The notes beneath the pieces were generated by a model. That model had not been told where the DNA came from. It did not search any database and saw nothing but the letters and a program-made list of their open reading frames with translations. Position numbers and translations under genes: made by a program. Source: Acinetobacter pollinis (GTDB lineage: Bacteria > Pseudomonadota > Gammaproteobacteria > Pseudomonadales > Moraxellaceae). Taken from it: 32,283 nt of DNA. Below are positions 21,123 through 29,865 of the stretch, in pieces. The DNA lies in assembly GCF_015627175.1 (NCBI RefSeq), contig NZ_VTDQ01000025.1, positions 1-32,283 on the forward strand, written 5' to 3'. Positions within the stretch are counted from its first letter, which is position 1, and every line of letters begins with the position of its first letter.

Positions 21123-21929
21123 ATGTCTTTAACTTCTGATGTACAAAAGCTCTATGTTGATGGTCTGATTACACTGTTTGAATTAGATGCTACAAACTTA
21201 GGTGCTGGTGTACTGCGCTTTCACGGTCATATTTCTTATCAGGATTGGCAACGTATCTATGCAACAGTCGATAGTACAAGTATCACTGCAGATTCAACCT
21301 CAATTCATGCTGATAAGTTATTTGATACTGGCACTGAGCAAGTGTGGTACCGCAATATTATTTTTAATGGTCAAACTTATGAGCCAATGGCCCTACAGGT
21401 TGATGGCTTAGAAATGAGTTCAACAGGTAAAGCTTCTACACCCACACTGACGATGGCCAACAGCATTAATGGGGTACAAGGCGCAGTCTCTGCTTACTGT
21501 TTAAACTTTGATGATTTTGCCGGGGCAAAGCTAAAAGTGATTCGTACTTTTGCGAAATACTTAGACAGTGAAAACTTTAGCCAGGGCAATCCGCATGCCG
21601 ATGTGAATGAGTCTAAAACTCAAGTTTGGTACATCGAGCAAAAGACTTCTGAAAACATTCAAACAGTGGCATTTGAGCTGTCTAACCCAATTGACTTTCA
21701 AGGCTTAAAAATCCCTGTGCGTAATATTACAGGTTATTGCCAGTGGGCGATTGATGGCTACAGAGGTGAGCAATGTCAGTACACCGGTATGAAGTATTTC
21801 ACAGATAAAAATGAAGCCACTGATGATCCAAGCCAAGACAAGTGTGTAGGCAATTTTAAAGCGTGTAATAACCGTGATAATACGCCTAACTATGGCGGTT
21901 TCCCTGCATCGAGCTTGATAGGAAAGTGA
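21123..21929 (+). CDS. L: Minor tail protein L with a four-cysteine C-terminal cluster
   Basis: The 268-residue protein matches lambda gpL in order and layout. The N-terminal domain includes 'LITLFELDATNLGAGVLRFH'. The C-terminal domain has four Cys (206, 218, 241, 248) within 'GYCQWAIDGYRGEQCQYTG' and 'KCVGNFKACNNRDN', and ends 'YGGFPASSLIGK'. In lambda this domain holds an iron-sulfur cluster; conservation of four Cys here suggests the same. A fifth Cys (126) is unlikely to take part. An unusual insertion near residues 50-65 ('DSTSITADSTSIHADK') resembles a repeated motif in gene J. It acts in the tail tip complex. Confidence 0.88.
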   Translation: MSLTSDVQKLYVDGLITLFELDATNLGAGVLRFHGHISYQDWQRIYATVDSTSITADSTSIHADKLFDTGTEQVWYRNIIFNGQTYEPMALQVDGLEMSSTGKASTPTLTMANSINGVQGAVSAYCLNFDDFAGAKLKVIRTFAKYLDSENFSQGNPHADVNESKTQVWYIEQKTSENIQTVAFELSNPIDFQGLKIPVRNITGYCQWAIDGYRGEQCQYTGMKYFTDKNEATDDPSQDKCVGNFKACNNRDNTPNYGGFPASSLIGK

Positions 21930-21930
21930 T

Positions 21931-22074
21931 ATGGATTATTCATTACTTCTTCTAGGTATCGTATTTGGTTTTATTGGTTATTTTTTATCGAAGCATATCG
22001 ACAAAGTATGGTTATCTTATAAAAACGCACGAGTCACATCCAAAAAGAGGTCTGCGAATGAAAATAACAGATGA
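21931..22074 (+). CDS. Small single-span membrane protein between L and K
   Basis: ATG 21931 follows the L stop by 1 nt, with GGAAAGTGAT as ribosome-binding sequence, and opens a 47-codon frame to TGA at 22072-22074. The product is a membrane helix ('MDYSLLLLGIVFGFIGYFLS') followed by a basic tail ('KHIDKVWLSYKNARVTSKKR'). It overlaps the start of K by 17 nt. Membrane proteins are not expected in a tail-tip operon; a small accessory or exclusion peptide is possible. The clean helix with positive-inside tail and the good spacing support coding. No family is recognised. Confidence 0.5.
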   Translation: MDYSLLLLGIVFGFIGYFLSKHIDKVWLSYKNARVTSKKRSANENNR

Positions 22075-22816
22075 ACTTAAAAAACAGATTATGACTGCAA
22101 GTCGTGATGCTTATCCCGATGAAATGTGTGGGGTAGTCATTCAAGGTGAGTTTATTCGTTTAGACAATGTTTCTAAACGCCCACAAGAACACTTTGAAAT
22201 GGATCCTAAAGGACTGGCTAGATTAGAAGATCGAGGAGAGATTGAAGCGTATGTGCATTCACATCCTGATGGTACAGCAGTGGCTTCAGCACTGGATAAG
22301 CATCAGATTGAACTGCACGGTAAGACTTGGATCATCTGTGCTTATCCAGCGGCCGACATTCAAACATATGAGCCATGTGGCTATCAAGCGCCTCTTGTTG
22401 GACGTTTGTATCACCACGGTTGGCAAGACTGTTATGCATTGATTCGTGACTTTTATAGTCGTGAGCTTGGTATTGAGCTACTTGATTTTGAGCGTGATGA
22501 TCGTTGGTGGGAAGCCAAAGACCACGCCTCATTGTATGTGGAAAACTATGCCAAGACAGGTTTTGTTGAAGTTGATCAGCCACAATATGGTGATGTATTG
22601 CTGTGTACTGTAGGGCGTACAGAACATCCAAATCATGCGCTCATTTGGCTTGGTGAGAAGTGGCAGTTAAAGACTGAAACCACTGAGCCTTGTCATGGCA
22701 ATAGCTTGTTTCTACATCACCCATACAATCAAAGTTCAAAGCGTGAAATCTATGGCCCGAATTGGTTAGAAAGAACTGTGAAAGTGCTTAGACATAAGGC
22801 GGTGATGCATGTATAA
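22058..22816 (+). CDS. K: Tail assembly protein K: JAMM peptidase plus NlpC/P60 hydrolase
   Basis: From ATG 22058 (AGAGG upstream) the product is 252 residues with two enzymatic domains. Residues 10-95 are a JAB/MPN metallopeptidase: Glu22 region 'DEMCGVV', then 'HSHPDGTAVASALD', giving the full H-x-H-P-x6-S-x2-D zinc set (His67, His69, Ser77, Asp80). Residues about 110-250 are an NlpC/P60 cysteine hydrolase with Cys125 ('GWQDCYALI') and His193 ('NHALIWL'). This is the lambda gpK architecture, used in tip assembly and probably in cutting peptidoglycan. All key residues are present. The last 8 nt overlap gene I. Confidence 0.9.
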   Translation: MKITDELKKQIMTASRDAYPDEMCGVVIQGEFIRLDNVSKRPQEHFEMDPKGLARLEDRGEIEAYVHSHPDGTAVASALDKHQIELHGKTWIICAYPAADIQTYEPCGYQAPLVGRLYHHGWQDCYALIRDFYSRELGIELLDFERDDRWWEAKDHASLYVENYAKTGFVEVDQPQYGDVLLCTVGRTEHPNHALIWLGEKWQLKTETTEPCHGNSLFLHHPYNQSSKREIYGPNWLERTVKVLRHKAVMHV

Positions 22817-23378
22817 AACCATCCGCTTCCATGGCCTGTTACGCGAACAATTCGGTAAAGAATGGCGGTTGCAAGTCAACTCAGTGCAAGAAGGTATGCG
22901 CCTACTTGCAGTACAGATCAAAGGTCTTGAACAGTTCTTTTTAAATGCACATTTAAAGGGCTTACGCTTTGCTATCTTTATCGATCATCGCACCACCATT
23001 TCTGAACAAGAATTGGATATGCAGAACAACGCTGAGTTGATTCGGATTGTGCCAATTGTCGAAGGTGCTGGCGGTGCACTGCAAACAGTACTCGGTGCCA
23101 TCATGATTGGTGTGGGTGTATTCACTTTTGGTACAGGTACAGTTGTCGGTATGGCATTGATCGGTGCAGGGGCAGGCATGGCCATCGGTGGTGTGACTTC
23201 AATGCTGATGCCCAAAGCCAATACCTCTGATGCCAATGATTCTAATAAATCCAATTATGGTTTTGGTTCTGCGGTTACGACAGTTGCCCAAGGCAACCCA
23301 GTACCGATTTTGTATGGCCAACGTGAAGTTGGTGGTTTCATTATTAGTGCAGGGCAATATCCTGAAGATATGTTGTAA
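22809..23378 (+). CDS. I: Tail assembly protein I
   Basis: The 189-residue protein has the lambda tail I (PF06805) pattern: an N-terminal ubiquitin-like segment ('MYKTIRFHGLLREQFGKEWR', then 'VNSVQEGMRLLAVQIKGL'), 'IRIVPIVEGAGG', and a long Gly/Ala-rich hydrophobic stretch (about residues 85-130). It ends 'YGQREVGGFIISAGQ'. gpI assists J and K in building the tip and is not found in the finished virion. GGTGAT lies 4 nt before ATG 22809, which overlaps the K stop. Confident. Confidence 0.86.
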   Translation: MYKTIRFHGLLREQFGKEWRLQVNSVQEGMRLLAVQIKGLEQFFLNAHLKGLRFAIFIDHRTTISEQELDMQNNAELIRIVPIVEGAGGALQTVLGAIMIGVGVFTFGTGTVVGMALIGAGAGMAIGGVTSMLMPKANTSDANDSNKSNYGFGSAVTTVAQGNPVPILYGQREVGGFIISAGQYPEDML

Positions 23379-23433
23379 ATAAATAGATGAAATGATTAGG
23401 CGCTTTATGCGTCTTTTTTGTTGGGAAAATTCA

Positions 23434-26400
23434 ATGAAAGTACAAGGCGCAAAAGCAGGTTCAGGCAGTACACGCCAAGCCGTGGTTGCAGATGATTCTG
23501 CACAGTCAAAAACCTACATGAAAGAACTGCTTGGCATGTCTGAAGGTGAAATTGAGGGCTTGGCCAATGGGTTGCAGTCTGTGTTTTTGTCAGATACACC
23601 ACTACAAGACAGTAATGGCAATAATAACTTTAAAGAAGTGACGGTAAGCTTTCGACCAGGAACCAATGATCAAACCTATATTGAAGGTTTTCCTGAAGTA
23701 TCCAATGAAATTGATGCAGGGGTGGAGTTAAAAACCAATCCTTGGGTTCGTTCAATTACCAATCTCGATATTAATGCAGTTCGGATACGCCTACGCTGGG
23801 GTGCACTCAGAACTACAAATGCCAGTAATGGCGATGTGACTGGTGTCACTATTCAATACGCCATTGATGTGAGTACTGATGGCGGTGCTTATGTTGAAAT
23901 GGTCAATGCAAAAATCAGTGACAAGACCTCAGATAATTATGAGCGTCCTCACCGTATTGACTTACCACAAGCAAGTAGTGGTTGGAATATTCGCGTTAGA
24001 CGACTTACACCGCCTGCAAACTCAGATTATGTCACCGATAAAATGTATGTCGCTTCATATGCAGAGGTCATTGATGCCAAGTTGCGTTATCCCAATACTG
24101 CACTCTTAGGTGTGCAATACGATGCGCAAAACTTCTCAGGTGTTGCACAAGTTTCTGCAGAAATGAAAGGGATCAAGATTCGGGTACCAAGTAATTATGA
24201 TCCAGTTGCAAGAACGTATGTTGGCATTTGGGATGGTTCATTTAAACGCGCCTATTCTAATAATCCAGCGTGGATCTACTTTGATTTATGCACGGCTAAA
24301 CGTTATGGCCTCGGTGATCGTATTTCTGACAGTATGCTCGATAAAGCCAGTCTGTATCGTTTGGGCCAATACTGTGATGGTATGGTGAGTGATGGTCAAG
24401 GCGGTCAAGAGCCACGCTTTACTTGCAATATCTATATTCAATCTGCAGAAGATGCATACTCCATTTTAAGCAAACTTGCCGGGGTATTTCGTGCCATTTC
24501 TTATTGGGATGGCAACGCGATTATGTGTGATGGCGATATGCCACAGGATGTATTTTTTAACTACACCAATGCCAATGTCATCGATGGGAATTTTGAGCGC
24601 TCAGGTACACCTTACCGAGATCGTCACAACGTGGCCAAAGTCGCTTGGTCAAACCCACAAAACCGCTATAAAACTGAATATGAAATCATTCGTGATGAAC
24701 AAGCGATCAGTAAGCAACGTGTGATTAATGTGGTTGAGGTGGATGCTTGGGGTTGTACCTCACGTGGTCAGGCACAACGTGCAGGGCATTGGGCTTTAAA
24801 ATCTGAACAGTTAGAGACCCAAACGATTCATTTTAAAGTCGGTCTTGATGGACATATTCCTGTACCGGGTAAAGTCATTTCTGTTGCTGATAACAATTAT
24901 GCCGGGCGTTTTATTGGCGGACGTATCAAAGCCATTTCAGAGGATTTAAAAACCATCACCTTAGATCGTGAAGTGACAGCAATCAATGGCGATAAGTTCT
25001 TGGTCAATAGTGAGCAAGGGCAAGCCACTACACGCTATATTGCCAGTGTAAATGGTGCAACGATTACTGTTACACAACCTTTTGATCAGGGTTCAATTGC
25101 GGTACAAAATGTATGGACCATTGACTCAAGTATTCTTGCAACACAAAAGTTTCGTGTGTTGACGGTCAAACAAGATGAAGAACATCAATTTTCAATCTCT
25201 GCGCTTGAATATAAGTATGAGAAATATGATGCGATTGATCGTGGTGCCTACATTGACAATACAGCACCTGTTTCTGTGGTTAGTCCAAGTACACAAGCTG
25301 CGGTGCAGAATGTCACGATTTCATCGTATGACCAAGTCCAACAAGGTATTAACTTAGCTACCATGGTGATTGCTTGGGACAAAGCAGACTATGCGGTGAA
25401 GTACCTTGTTGAGTGGAAAAAAGATGATGGCTCTTGGATTAAGATGCCACTGACTGGCAATACGTCAGTTGAAGTACCTGGTGTGTATGCAGGCAGTTAT
25501 ATGGCTCGGATTACTGCCTATTCAGCTTTTGAGAATGCATCACTACCGACCACATCAAGCTTAACCGCGCTTTCAGGCAAGCAAGGTAAGCCACCCAAGT
25601 TGGCATACATTCAAGCCACAGGTACCATGTTTGGTATGAAAGTACAGTGGGGCTTTCCAAATGTAGGGGCATTAGACACAGCCTATACAGAGATTGAATA
25701 TTCCACAACATCTAACGGTGCAAATGGTGAGGTGTTAGGTTCATATGCCTATCCAACCACGATGATGCAGCAACAAGGATTATCAGGCAATTTAACCCTT
25801 TGGTATCGAGGTCGTTTGATTGATCGCATTGGTAATAAAGGTGATTGGTCGGACTGGACCAGTGGCACATCTACTGCACAAACGACTGATATTTTAGATG
25901 CGCTTTCAGGTCAAATCACTAGATCCCAACTTGATAAAGATCTTAAATCTCAGATTGATAAGATCGATACCATTGCAGGGCTTGATGGTGATGTGGGCAA
26001 TATCATCAACAAAGTGAATGAAGTCCAGCAAACGGCTGATAGTGCACTGTCAAAAGCACAGCAAGAGGCGCAAGATCGTGCGACTGCAGTTCAAAGTTTA
26101 CAAGATTCATTGGACCAAGAAGGCAAGCAACGAACGACAGCGATCAGTAGCTTAAATGATGGTTTGACCGAGGAACAGAGTGCACGTAAGAATGCCGATG
26201 AAAGTATTTTAAATACGGTTGAAACGTATAAAACAAGTACTGACAAAAGCCTTGCATCTGCACAAACCTCTATTGATCTGGTCACAACAGCACAAACGGC
26301 AACAGCTAAAAAGCTTGATGGGGTGTATGCGAAAGTAACACCAATTACTGCAGATTCAACAACACTCACAGCCGATAGCATGAGTAATGAAGCATCTTCA

Positions 26401-27654
26401 TGGACAGTGCAATCCGCTATTGTAGATGGGGATAATGCGTTAAGTCAGCGTATTGATGTGACACAAGCACAGGTCGCAAGCAATAAAGCTTTGATTCAAT
26501 CTGAGCAAACTGCACGAAGCGATGCAGATTCAGCACTTGCAACACGTATTGATACCGTGACAGCCAGTACTGCAAACAACGCATCATTAATTCAACAGGA
26601 GGCAAAAGCACGATCTGATGCAGATACGACACTGACACAGCAAATCAATACAGCACAAAGCACAGCAGACAATGCTAAATCACTCATTACCACTGAATCA
26701 ACCACACGTGCCAATGCTGATACAGCACTTGGTCAACGTATTGATACGATTTCTGCCAAAGCCGATGGCAATGCCTCTGCAATTGTGCAAGAGCAAAATG
26801 CACGTGTGGATGCAGATACAGCCAATGCGAAAGCCTTAAGTGATTACAAATCACAAAATGACAAGGCGGTGGCAGGGGCAACACAGTCGATCAATACATT
26901 GACCACACAGCAAAAAGCACAGTCTGAGAAATTAGATGGTGTATATGCGAAAGTCACACCAATTACTGCAGATTCAACAACACTCACTGCAGATAGCATG
27001 AGCAATCAGGCTTCAAGTTGGACGATTCAATCTGCAATTGTGGATGGAGATAATGCACTCAGTCAGCAAATCACCACACTACAAGCACAAGTGGGTACAG
27101 ATTTACAGAAAAGCATTGCTGCGATTAAGCAAGAAGTCACTGCAGTTGCAAGTAGTACTTCGGCAACAGCTCAGTCTGTGAATACCCTACAAACCACTGT
27201 TGGCAATAACACTGCATCAATTCAGTCACAGCAAAGTTCGATTGATGGCTTAACCGCAAGGGCAAGCCTGAAATTAGAGTCGGGCAATGTGATTGGTGGT
27301 GTGGCCATTGAGAACAACAGCAAAACAGTAGATGCGATTTGGCGCGCCAACAGTTTTGCCATTGCACCACCTGCAACTGCTGACAATCAAACACCGGCAT
27401 ATATGTTTGTGTATCGAGCAACAGCGACTACTTTGCCAAATGGCACTGTGATTCCAAAAGGCTTGTATTTGGATAGTGCCTATATCGACCAGATTGATGC
27501 TAGTAAAATTTATGTACAGAAGCTGAGTGCGCTCTCTGCGGATCTAGGTACATTCACTACATCAAACGATAAAGGCACAATGACGATTCAAGGCACAAGT
27601 ATTGAAGTGAAAGATACCAATGGCGTGGTTCGCGTCAAGATGGGGATTTGGTAA
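23434..27654 (+). CDS. J: Central tail tip / host-specificity protein J
   Basis: At 1406 residues this is the longest gene; I take ATG 23434 because it directly precedes the conserved J start ('GSTRQAVVADDSAQSKTYMK'), although the frame opens at 23392. The N-terminal half (to about residue 600) is the tip ring and hub. An FN3-like domain lies about 609-709 ('MVIAWDKADYAVKYLVEWKK'). A long heptad-rich region (about 827-1279) contains two near-identical 46-residue blocks. The C-terminus ends 'GVVRVKMGIW'. J proteins contact the receptor and carry host range; here the variable adsorption end would be the last few hundred residues. Confidence 0.9.
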   Translation: MKVQGAKAGSGSTRQAVVADDSAQSKTYMKELLGMSEGEIEGLANGLQSVFLSDTPLQDSNGNNNFKEVTVSFRPGTNDQTYIEGFPEVSNEIDAGVELKTNPWVRSITNLDINAVRIRLRWGALRTTNASNGDVTGVTIQYAIDVSTDGGAYVEMVNAKISDKTSDNYERPHRIDLPQASSGWNIRVRRLTPPANSDYVTDKMYVASYAEVIDAKLRYPNTALLGVQYDAQNFSGVAQVSAEMKGIKIRVPSNYDPVARTYVGIWDGSFKRAYSNNPAWIYFDLCTAKRYGLGDRISDSMLDKASLYRLGQYCDGMVSDGQGGQEPRFTCNIYIQSAEDAYSILSKLAGVFRAISYWDGNAIMCDGDMPQDVFFNYTNANVIDGNFERSGTPYRDRHNVAKVAWSNPQNRYKTEYEIIRDEQAISKQRVINVVEVDAWGCTSRGQAQRAGHWALKSEQLETQTIHFKVGLDGHIPVPGKVISVADNNYAGRFIGGRIKAISEDLKTITLDREVTAINGDKFLVNSEQGQATTRYIASVNGATITVTQPFDQGSIAVQNVWTIDSSILATQKFRVLTVKQDEEHQFSISALEYKYEKYDAIDRGAYIDNTAPVSVVSPSTQAAVQNVTISSYDQVQQGINLATMVIAWDKADYAVKYLVEWKKDDGSWIKMPLTGNTSVEVPGVYAGSYMARITAYSAFENASLPTTSSLTALSGKQGKPPKLAYIQATGTMFGMKVQWGFPNVGALDTAYTEIEYSTTSNGANGEVLGSYAYPTTMMQQQGLSGNLTLWYRGRLIDRIGNKGDWSDWTSGTSTAQTTDILDALSGQITRSQLDKDLKSQIDKIDTIAGLDGDVGNIINKVNEVQQTADSALSKAQQEAQDRATAVQSLQDSLDQEGKQRTTAISSLNDGLTEEQSARKNADESILNTVETYKTSTDKSLASAQTSIDLVTTAQTATAKKLDGVYAKVTPITADSTTLTADSMSNEASSWTVQSAIVDGDNALSQRIDVTQAQVASNKALIQSEQTARSDADSALATRIDTVTASTANNASLIQQEAKARSDADTTLTQQINTAQSTADNAKSLITTESTTRANADTALGQRIDTISAKADGNASAIVQEQNARVDADTANAKALSDYKSQNDKAVAGATQSINTLTTQQKAQSEKLDGVYAKVTPITADSTTLTADSMSNQASSWTIQSAIVDGDNALSQQITTLQAQVGTDLQKSIAAIKQEVTAVASSTSATAQSVNTLQTTVGNNTASIQSQQSSIDGLTARASLKLESGNVIGGVAIENNSKTVDAIWRANSFAIAPPATADNQTPAYMFVYRATATTLPNGTVIPKGLYLDSAYIDQIDASKIYVQKLSALSADLGTFTTSNDKGTMTIQGTSIEVKDTNGVVRVKMGIW
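26311..26449 (+). repeat. J internal repeat, copy 1
   Basis: This encodes a 46-residue block beginning 'KLDGVYAKVTPITADSTTLT' and ending 'IVDGDNALSQR'. Copy 2 lies 618 bp downstream, and the two proteins differ at only three of about 47 positions. Confidence 0.85.
26929..27067 (+). repeat. J internal repeat, copy 2
   Basis: Second copy of the block at 26311-26449. Protein identity is almost complete, but many third codon positions differ, which points to an old duplication kept by selection rather than a recent copy. Confidence 0.85.
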
Positions 27655-28046
27655 TGGATAAACTGGTTTGCAATATCGGTGGTGAGTTGTTCTCACCACT
27701 AGAATTTGACTTAGCGATTTCTTATATCGCCACTAAAGTTCAACTGCCCAATAAAAACCGTTCAGGGGACAAGGCCTCATACGAGTTTAATATTGATCCA
27801 AGTATTAAGAATCCTACCTTCTACTTACAAGGTGATCCGGGCTTTCGTATGGGTTCAACCAGTAATCCCACCAACTTACGTTATTTACCAAGTGTCAATT
27901 TCTATATGGAAGATTTAGGCAGTAGCAAATGGCGCGTGACGTTGGTGGCCAATTACCGGGAAAGCAATATGAGTACGGTGGATATTCCAGATCCAATCAT
28001 GAGAGACAGTATGCAACTACTTGTTGTGGGCTATCGAGGGGCATAA
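27654..28046 (+). CDS. Unrecognised J-linked tail protein, 130 residues
   Basis: ATG 27654 overlaps the J stop codon (TAATG), so translation is coupled to J. The product begins 'MDKLVCNIGGELFSPLEFDL' and is beta-rich, with 'KWRVTLVANYRES' and a final 'MQLLVVGYRGA'. No signal peptide or membrane segment is present. The tight coupling suggests a structural or assembly role at the tail tip, possibly binding J. I do not recognise the family. Confidence 0.68.
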   Translation: MDKLVCNIGGELFSPLEFDLAISYIATKVQLPNKNRSGDKASYEFNIDPSIKNPTFYLQGDPGFRMGSTSNPTNLRYLPSVNFYMEDLGSSKWRVTLVANYRESNMSTVDIPDPIMRDSMQLLVVGYRGA

Positions 28047-28943
28047 ATGACAACCTATTTTCAAGTCAATGGCGCGAGTGGTGAGGTTGCCATTGATGAT
28101 CAATTTGAATGCCCGAAGTTCTTGGCCAAGTATCGTGTTACTGCCAAAGATTCATCTTCTACAGCAACACCTGCAGGAGATTATCTTTTAAGGCTCGATT
28201 ATCAAAAGTATCTACCATATCGCAATGTATATACCTTCATGCGTTTTAAAGATTTACGCAGTATTGGCGTGGATATGGATACCACAGATGATAGTGTTCG
28301 TGAGTTTGCATCAAACATTCTGATCTTTATCAAACCCATCACGGCCAATTCAGGTTATAGCGTGGATGTGAAACCAAGATTTAAGATGGCGACATCAGGT
28401 TATCGTGCTGAAGAGCTTGGTGTGTATAAGAGCAGTGATGGGTATTACGAACTGCAAATCTTGTTGTATGCCAACGTACAAAACTTTGAAGCCTTGATTG
28501 CCTTATATACCACAGCACCATTGGTTCCTGCTAAGAATGGTATTTTGGTTTTTAATGCACAAAGCAAACTCTTATTCGATGGTACGAAAGGATACTTACA
28601 GCATGTAAAAACTTTGTCAGGTGGGATTAAGGTCGGGAGTAATGTCAGTATTGCAGGATCTTACTCGGTCACATTGCCCACCAATTTGAATGTGGATCAT
28701 CTTTTTATCAGCTGTAAAAGTCCGTTGCCGTATTACGGGGCAGACAACATCAACAATAAAGGGGTATCAGTGGATTTCACCTTTTACTATCCTACATTCA
28801 CGGTCAGTTCAAATACGCTCAAGATTGATATTAAAGCCGAGCATGTGGTGACTTATTCCAATACCAATGCACAGTTAAATCAGTTTTTTGAAACACTAAT
28901 CTATTGTCCTTTTCCTGAAGGCATAACCACCTTAACACCTTAA
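28047..28943 (+). CDS. Unrecognised J-linked tail-tip protein, 298 residues
   Basis: ATG 28047 follows the previous stop without a gap. The 298-residue product is beta-rich with many Tyr, Asn and Ser, for example 'YLPYRNVYTFMRFKDL', 'GYSVDVKPRFKMATSGYRAE' and 'FFETLIYCPFPEGITTL'. Overall this is like exposed tail or fibre proteins. No collagen repeats or enzymatic motifs are seen. Together with the 27654 gene it forms a J-linked module placed before lysis, in the position where lambda has its side-fibre genes. A receptor-contacting role is possible. Family unknown to me. Confidence 0.68.
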   Translation: MTTYFQVNGASGEVAIDDQFECPKFLAKYRVTAKDSSSTATPAGDYLLRLDYQKYLPYRNVYTFMRFKDLRSIGVDMDTTDDSVREFASNILIFIKPITANSGYSVDVKPRFKMATSGYRAEELGVYKSSDGYYELQILLYANVQNFEALIALYTTAPLVPAKNGILVFNAQSKLLFDGTKGYLQHVKTLSGGIKVGSNVSIAGSYSVTLPTNLNVDHLFISCKSPLPYYGADNINNKGVSVDFTFYYPTFTVSSNTLKIDIKAEHVVTYSNTNAQLNQFFETLIYCPFPEGITTLTP

Positions 28944-28962
28944 ATAATCAGTACATCTACCT

Positions 28963-28987
28963 AAGCACCTTTCGAGGTGCTTTTTTT
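28963..28987 (+). terminator. Intrinsic terminator with TTCG loop between tail and lysis genes
   Basis: AAGCACCT (28963-28970) and AGGTGCTT (28975-28982) form a perfect 8-bp stem capped by TTCG, with Ts from 28981 to 28987. It separates tail and lysis genes. Confidence 0.88.
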
Positions 28988-29030
28988 ATACCTAAAAATC
29001 ACTAAAAAAATAGACACACTAGAGGCAAGC

Positions 29031-29318
29031 ATGACAGATCGGCAACAACTGGTAGATACAGCAAACACGGTCTTTACCAATAAAACAACCCAGATTGGCG
29101 CATATACAAGTACAGGTGCAGGGATTATATCGGCACTTTCAAAGATTGATTTGGTTGCACAGATTTTCTTATGTATTGGCCTAATCACACTCAGTATCAC
29201 GATTTTAAGCTTCTTGATGAATTGGCGATATAAGTACAAACAAGATAAGCGCGAGCAAGAAATTCACATCGTCAAAATGCAGTTAATGAAAGAAGGGAAA
29301 TGGCATGGACAAGAATAA
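29031..29318 (+). CDS. Holin-like protein
   Basis: From ATG 29031 (AGAGG upstream) the product is 95 residues, with two hydrophobic segments: a moderately hydrophobic one ('IGAYTSTGAGIISALSK', about residues 22-38) and a strong one ('LVAQIFLCIGLITLSITILS', about 42-61). A highly charged C-terminal tail ('RYKYKQDKREQEIHIVKMQL') follows. This layout fits a small holin that permeabilises the inner membrane at a set time. Because the partner endolysin has a SAR-like anchor, it may act as a pinholin. The next gene starts inside its last codons. Assignment is from topology and position. Confidence 0.7.
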   Translation: MTDRQQLVDTANTVFTNKTTQIGAYTSTGAGIISALSKIDLVAQIFLCIGLITLSITILSFLMNWRYKYKQDKREQEIHIVKMQLMKEGKWHGQE

Positions 29319-29865
29319 ATATCTTATTTTGGGTTCGATTGTTGCTGCAATAACAGGTGTACCTTCGGCTTATTACTTGACTGGTGTTAGTCCACACGGT
29401 GAACAAGCAATTGCACAGCATGAGGGTTATCGTGCCAAACCGTATCGAGATCCGGGAGGTGTAGTCACACAAGGACATGGCTCTACATTTAGACCAGATG
29501 GATCACGTATCAAGATGACAGACAAGGCGATTTCTAAAAAAGAAGCATTGCACTATTTACATGCACATATCGCTCGTCATCAAAAAGTATTTAATCACTC
29601 TCTACGCAACATTCGCTTATCTCAGACTGAATACGATATCTATGCAGATTTCGTTTATCAGTATGGGATTGATGCATGGAAGGAGTCATCGATGCTTAGA
29701 CACTTACATCATGGCCAATATGTTCAAGCATGTAGATCGTTAGAGAAATGGCGTTTTAGTCGAGTGGGTAAAGTTAAAGTGGATTGTCGCCTTAACTCAA
29801 AGTGTCGTGGTGTTTGGAATCGTCAGAAATGGCGAATTGAAAAGTGTTTAGAGGTGAACCAATGA
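29305..29865 (+). CDS. SAR-type endolysin (GH24 lysozyme)
   Basis: The 186-residue protein carries the GH24 triad at normal spacing: Glu40 ('AQHEGYRAKPYRD'), Asp49 and Thr55 ('DPGGVVTQGHGS'), the same +9 and +6 spacing as P21-type lysozymes. The N-terminal segment ('YLILGSIVAAITGVPSAYYL', residues 6-25) is weakly hydrophobic and rich in Ala, Gly, Ser and Thr, as in signal-anchor-release domains, so it probably exports itself through Sec and is later released. Cys residues near the C-terminus could be structural. It degrades peptidoglycan at lysis. It overlaps the holin by 14 nt and Rz by 4 nt. Confidence 0.88.
   Translation: MDKNKYLILGSIVAAITGVPSAYYLTGVSPHGEQAIAQHEGYRAKPYRDPGGVVTQGHGSTFRPDGSRIKMTDKAISKKEALHYLHAHIARHQKVFNHSLRNIRLSQTEYDIYADFVYQYGIDAWKESSMLRHLHHGQYVQACRSLEKWRFSRVGKVKVDCRLNSKCRGVWNRQKWRIEKCLEVNQ

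Noticed and set aside
22332..22631. 99-codon minus-strand ORF inside K
   Set aside because: K has complete catalytic motifs in the plus frame; the opposite frame has no recognisable features.
26091..27421. Several minus-strand ORFs inside gene J
   Set aside because: They are antisense shadows of the repetitive coiled-coil part of J, with no starts or context.
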